Positions 61,542 through 64,000 of a stretch of DNA of 64,000 nucleotides are shown piece by piece (the stretch's first letter is position 1; each line of letters begins with the position of its first letter). The stretch comes from an uncultured Lachnospiraceae bacterium (GTDB taxonomy: Bacteria > Bacillota > Clostridia > Lachnospirales > Lachnospiraceae), in the NCBI GenBank assembly GCA_944383265.1, contig CALWOX010000009.1:1-64000 (forward strand). Direction: 5' to 3'. The notes under the pieces are model-generated. The model saw only the letters and a list, made by a program, of their open reading frames with translations, was not told the DNA's origin and did not search any database. Made by a program: the position numbers and the translations under genes.

Positions 61542-62540
61542 ATGACTGAAACAAAAGGGAAAAAGACAAAAAAGAAAAAACGCTTAATAAGTATTTCAGG
61601 GCTTGTCCTGCTTTCTTTAATATCCGTGCTTTTGCTCAGTTCCTGCAAGGGAATAGAGCTTGAAAATAAGACGGTAGAGGTGGAGGGCTACACCGAAGCC
61701 CAGGCCATGATCATTGTAGCCAACGAGAGAAACCGATATCAAAATACTTATACGGATCAGATCTGGAATATAAAGGTGGACGGAGACGTAAGCTTTGACA
61801 AGTATCTTATAAGCTCCGTAAAAAGCTTCATGGAGCAGATAAAGCTCATAGACATGATGGCCGAGGAGAGGGGAGTGACCGTAACCAGCAAGGAGAGGGA
61901 TCAGATAAGACAGCTTTCCGAAAGATACATGGAAGGCCTTACGGAAGCGGACAGAGATTATATAGGAGCGGACTTGGACGATGTCAACAAGGTATATACG
62001 GACTATTACCTTGCAAATAAGATGGCGGCTCTTTTGACCTCTTCGGCAGACTCCGAGATAAGCGATTCCGAGGCAAAGATAATACATGTTCAGCAGATAG
62101 TTACCGTCTCAGAGAAAAAGGCCATGGCCCTCTTAAAGAAGATCAAGATAGACGGCGAGGACTTCGGCACTATGGCGGCCAGGTACTCGGAGGACGATAC
62201 TATAGATGTCACTCTTATGAGAGACAAGGAGGACGACCTGTACGAAAAGACAGCCTTTTCTCTTGAAGAAGGAGAGATTTCCAATATAGTCGAGCTTGAC
62301 GGAAAGTACTATATAATAAAGTGCGTAGACGGATATGACGAGCAGGCGACGCTCATGAGAAAGGACAAGATCAGAAAGGCCATACTCAACAGGGAATTCC
62401 AGAAGACCTACAGCAGCTTTAAGGCTGAAAACAATATCAGGTTCGGTGAGAAATTTTGGAATAAAATTGATTTTTCCGAGGGAACGGACTCTCATGTTAT
62501 GAATTTCTTCGACCTTTATGACGAGACCTTTCCCGAATAG
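61542..62540 (+). CDS. prsA: PrsA-like peptidylprolyl isomerase lipoprotein
   Basis: A 332-residue extracytoplasmic foldase. The signal peptide has a KKKKR start, a hydrophobic core and the lipobox LSSC with C35 as the attachment site. A helical chaperone domain (about 50-185) and a PpiC-type parvulin domain (about 190-285, IHVQQIVTVSEKKAMALL ... SLEEGEISNIVELDGKYYIIK) follow. It helps secreted proteins fold at the membrane. The ATG 61542 follows GAGGAAAG; the earlier TTG at 61524 is one base from GGAGG and less likely. Confidence 0.88.
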   Translation: MTETKGKKTKKKKRLISISGLVLLSLISVLLLSSCKGIELENKTVEVEGYTEAQAMIIVANERNRYQNTYTDQIWNIKVDGDVSFDKYLISSVKSFMEQIKLIDMMAEERGVTVTSKERDQIRQLSERYMEGLTEADRDYIGADLDDVNKVYTDYYLANKMAALLTSSADSEISDSEAKIIHVQQIVTVSEKKAMALLKKIKIDGEDFGTMAARYSEDDTIDVTLMRDKEDDLYEKTAFSLEEGEISNIVELDGKYYIIKCVDGYDEQATLMRKDKIRKAILNREFQKTYSSFKAENNIRFGEKFWNKIDFSEGTDSHVMNFFDLYDETFPE

Positions 62541-62560
62541 CCGGACATTTGCTTCCGGCT
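62539..62560 (+). terminator. Hairpin after the PrsA-like gene
   Basis: AGCCGG / CCGGCT, a six-base stem, with no clear T run; a second small stem AAGTC-TGA-GACTT follows (62571-62583) before AT-rich sequence. Termination is plausible but weak. Confidence 0.4.
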
Positions 62561-62622
62561 GTTCCTCAAGAAGTCTGAGACTTTAAATTAGATTTTAAAA
62601 GTTTATAAAAGTTTTATTATTG

Positions 62623-62649
62623 TTAGCACTCTTTTAATAAGAGTGCTAT
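62623..62649 (+). promoter_or_regulatory. CIRCE operator (HrcA binding site)
   Basis: TTAGCACTC (62623-62631), exactly nine bases, GAGTGCTAT (62641-62649). This matches the CIRCE consensus TTAGCACTC-N9-GAGTGCTAA with one change at the last base. It ends on the -35 region of the htpG promoter, a place where HrcA would block transcription. Confidence 0.93.
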
Positions 62650-62677
62650 TGACATTATAAAGGAGGCTTTTTATAAT
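62649..62677 (+). promoter_or_regulatory. Promoter of htpG
   Basis: TTGACA (62649-62654), 17-base spacer, TATAAT (62672-62677), both perfect. The start point lies near 62684. Confidence 0.9.
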
Positions 62678-62718
62678 TATTGACTGAAGACTTTGGAATA
62701 TCGAAGGGAGTGATACTT

Positions 62719-64000
62719 ATGGCAAATGAAGAGTTCAAGGAGATGAGAGGAAGCCTCACCATAAACAGTGAGAACATATTTCCCATCATAAAAAAATGGC
62801 TTTATCAGGACCATGATATTTTTTACAGAGAGCTTATTTCAAACGGCTGCGACGCCGTAACAAAGCTTAAAAAGCTGGCTCTTATAGGAGAATATGACAA
62901 AAAAGATGAAAAATACAGGATAGACGTATATGTTGATCCTGATGAAAAGACTATAACAGTATGTGATAACGGACTCGGAATGACAGCCGAGGAGGTAGAT
63001 CAGTATATAAATCAGGTTGCATTTTCGGGGGCTGCCGACTTTCTTAAAAAATATAAGGATAAGGCAAACAGTGACCAGATAATCGGACATTTCGGACTTG
63101 GCTTTTACTCTGCCTTTATGGTGGCGGACAAGGTCACTATAGACAGCCTTTCCTATAAGGCGGATGCTGTACCTGTACACTGGGAGTCCGACGGCGGAAC
63201 AGAGTACACCATGACCGAAGGAAAGAGAGAGGGACACGGAACTACTGTAAAGCTCTATTTAAATGAAGACAGCCTTGAATTCTGCAACAGATATAAGGCC
63301 TATGAGGTAATAGACAAGTACTGCGGCTTTATGCCTGTGGAGATCTATCTCCATGATGTGAAGGAGGAGGCCGAGAAGGCTAAAAAGGTCATGGAGGATG
63401 CGGGAAAGGATAATAAAGATACGGCAGAAAAGACCGAGCCCGAGGAGCCCAAGCCTGTAAATGACACCAATCCTTTGTGGAATGAGAATCCCTCAAAGGT
63501 AACGAAGGAGCAGTACACAGAGTTTTACCGCAAGGTATTTCATGACTACAGAGAGCCTCTTTTCCAGATACATCTTAACATGGACTATCCCTTTAACTTA
63601 AAGGGAATACTGTATTTCCCCAAGATAAACACAAAATACGACAATCTCGAGGGAACAATAAAACTCTACAATACTCAGGTATTTATCGCAGACAATATTA
63701 AAGAGGTCATCCCGGAGTACCTTATGCTTTTAAAAGGTGTCATAGACTGCCCTGACCTGCCTCTTAACGTGTCCCGTTCCGCTCTTCAGAACGACGGCTT
63801 TGTAAAGAAGATATCCGATTACATTACCAAAAAGGTGGCGGAAAAGCTCTCAGGAATGTTCAAGGTGGACAGAGAAGAGTACGAGAAATACTGGGATGAC
63901 ATAAGCCCATTCATCAAGTACGGCTGCATAAAGGACAGCAAGTTCGGAGACAAGATGAAGGACGCCATCATATTTAAGGACCTTTCAGGAAAATATGTGA
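62719..64000 (+). CDS. htpG: Chaperone HtpG (Hsp90), 5' part
   Basis: The first 427 residues of Hsp90, open to the window end. The ATP-binding lobe has RELISNGCDAVTKL (normally ISNASDA, here with GC in place of AS), DNGLGMTAEEV and GHFGLGFYSAFMVAD. The middle domain has NPLWNENPSKVTKEQYTEFY and LPLNVSRSALQND, which carries the conserved arginine that acts on ATP. An acidic insert (about 215-250) lies between N and middle domains. The start follows AGGGAG. It is under CIRCE control. Confidence 0.97.
   Translation, partial: MANEEFKEMRGSLTINSENIFPIIKKWLYQDHDIFYRELISNGCDAVTKLKKLALIGEYDKKDEKYRIDVYVDPDEKTITVCDNGLGMTAEEVDQYINQVAFSGAADFLKKYKDKANSDQIIGHFGLGFYSAFMVADKVTIDSLSYKADAVPVHWESDGGTEYTMTEGKREGHGTTVKLYLNEDSLEFCNRYKAYEVIDKYCGFMPVEIYLHDVKEEAEKAKKVMEDAGKDNKDTAEKTEPEEPKPVNDTNPLWNENPSKVTKEQYTEFYRKVFHDYREPLFQIHLNMDYPFNLKGILYFPKINTKYDNLEGTIKLYNTQVFIADNIKEVIPEYLMLLKGVIDCPDLPLNVSRSALQNDGFVKKISDYITKKVAEKLSGMFKVDREEYEKYWDDISPFIKYGCIKDSKFGDKMKDAIIFKDLSGKYV

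Overview
The window reads as a chromosomal segment of a low-to-mid GC Gram-positive anaerobe of the class Clostridia, most likely family Lachnospiraceae. Supporting signs are family-restricted proteins (DUF4364, DUF5716 and DUF5717 types), the order ireB-ruvX-DUF1292-RNase J, the order nusB-xseA-xseB-ispA-dxs-tlyA-nadK-argR-recN, Shine-Dalgarno sites of the GGAGG type before nearly every gene, some TTG starts, and arginine coded mainly by AGA/AGG. No rRNA, tRNA, phage, intact insertion sequence or CRISPR array was seen.

Layout. 0-3.3 kb: the 3' end of a cysteine desulfidase gene, an M20 amidohydrolase and a 5'-truncated YfcC-type carrier. 3.4-9 kb: a two-component system followed by a MacA/MacB-type efflux pump. 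9.1-13 kb: cold-shock protein, NusG-II domain protein, Gx transporter with a coupled small upstream frame, galT and a PsiE-like membrane protein. 13-16.8 kb: prmA-nnr-rsmE. 16.8-19.8 kb: a lysine riboswitch controlling a three-gene amino-acid ABC importer. 19.8-24.2 kb: an acetyltransferase, an Rpn-type nuclease, cysteine desulfurase plus ThiI (tRNA thiolation) and a Crh-like HPr protein. 24.3-29.2 kb: mtaB, ireB, ruvX, DUF1292 and an RNase J with a long basic tail. 29.2-30.0 kb: a gene-poor tract with inverted repeats. 30-38.3 kb: MltG-like protein, TrmR-like methyltransferase, U32 peptidase-family protein, YdcF, M16 protease, era and recO. 38.4-43.7 kb: DUF4364 and a divergent operon of DUF5717, an Hsp70-like DUF5716 protein and a helical-repeat protein. 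43.7-49.8 kb: a fold-back element, valS, three acetyltransferases, an arginase-fold protein and an MmcQ protein. 49.8-61 kb: comEA, Asp23, the nusB-to-recN housekeeping cluster and glgA. 61-64 kb: DUF212 protein, PrsA-like lipoprotein and a CIRCE-controlled htpG that runs off the end.

Much of the segment serves RNA maturation and modification (PrmA, RsmE, ThiI/IscS, MtaB, TrmR/U32, RNase J, TlyA), translation, isoprenoid precursor synthesis (Dxs, IspA) and DNA repair (RuvX, RecO, XseAB, RecN). The least understood part is the DUF5717/DUF5716/helical-repeat operon, which looks like a lineage-specific actin/Hsp70-fold system. The most unusual non-coding parts are two fold-back regions (29.3-29.7 kb and 43.71-43.88 kb), the comEA hairpin that buries its ribosome binding site, the lysine riboswitch and the CIRCE site on htpG.
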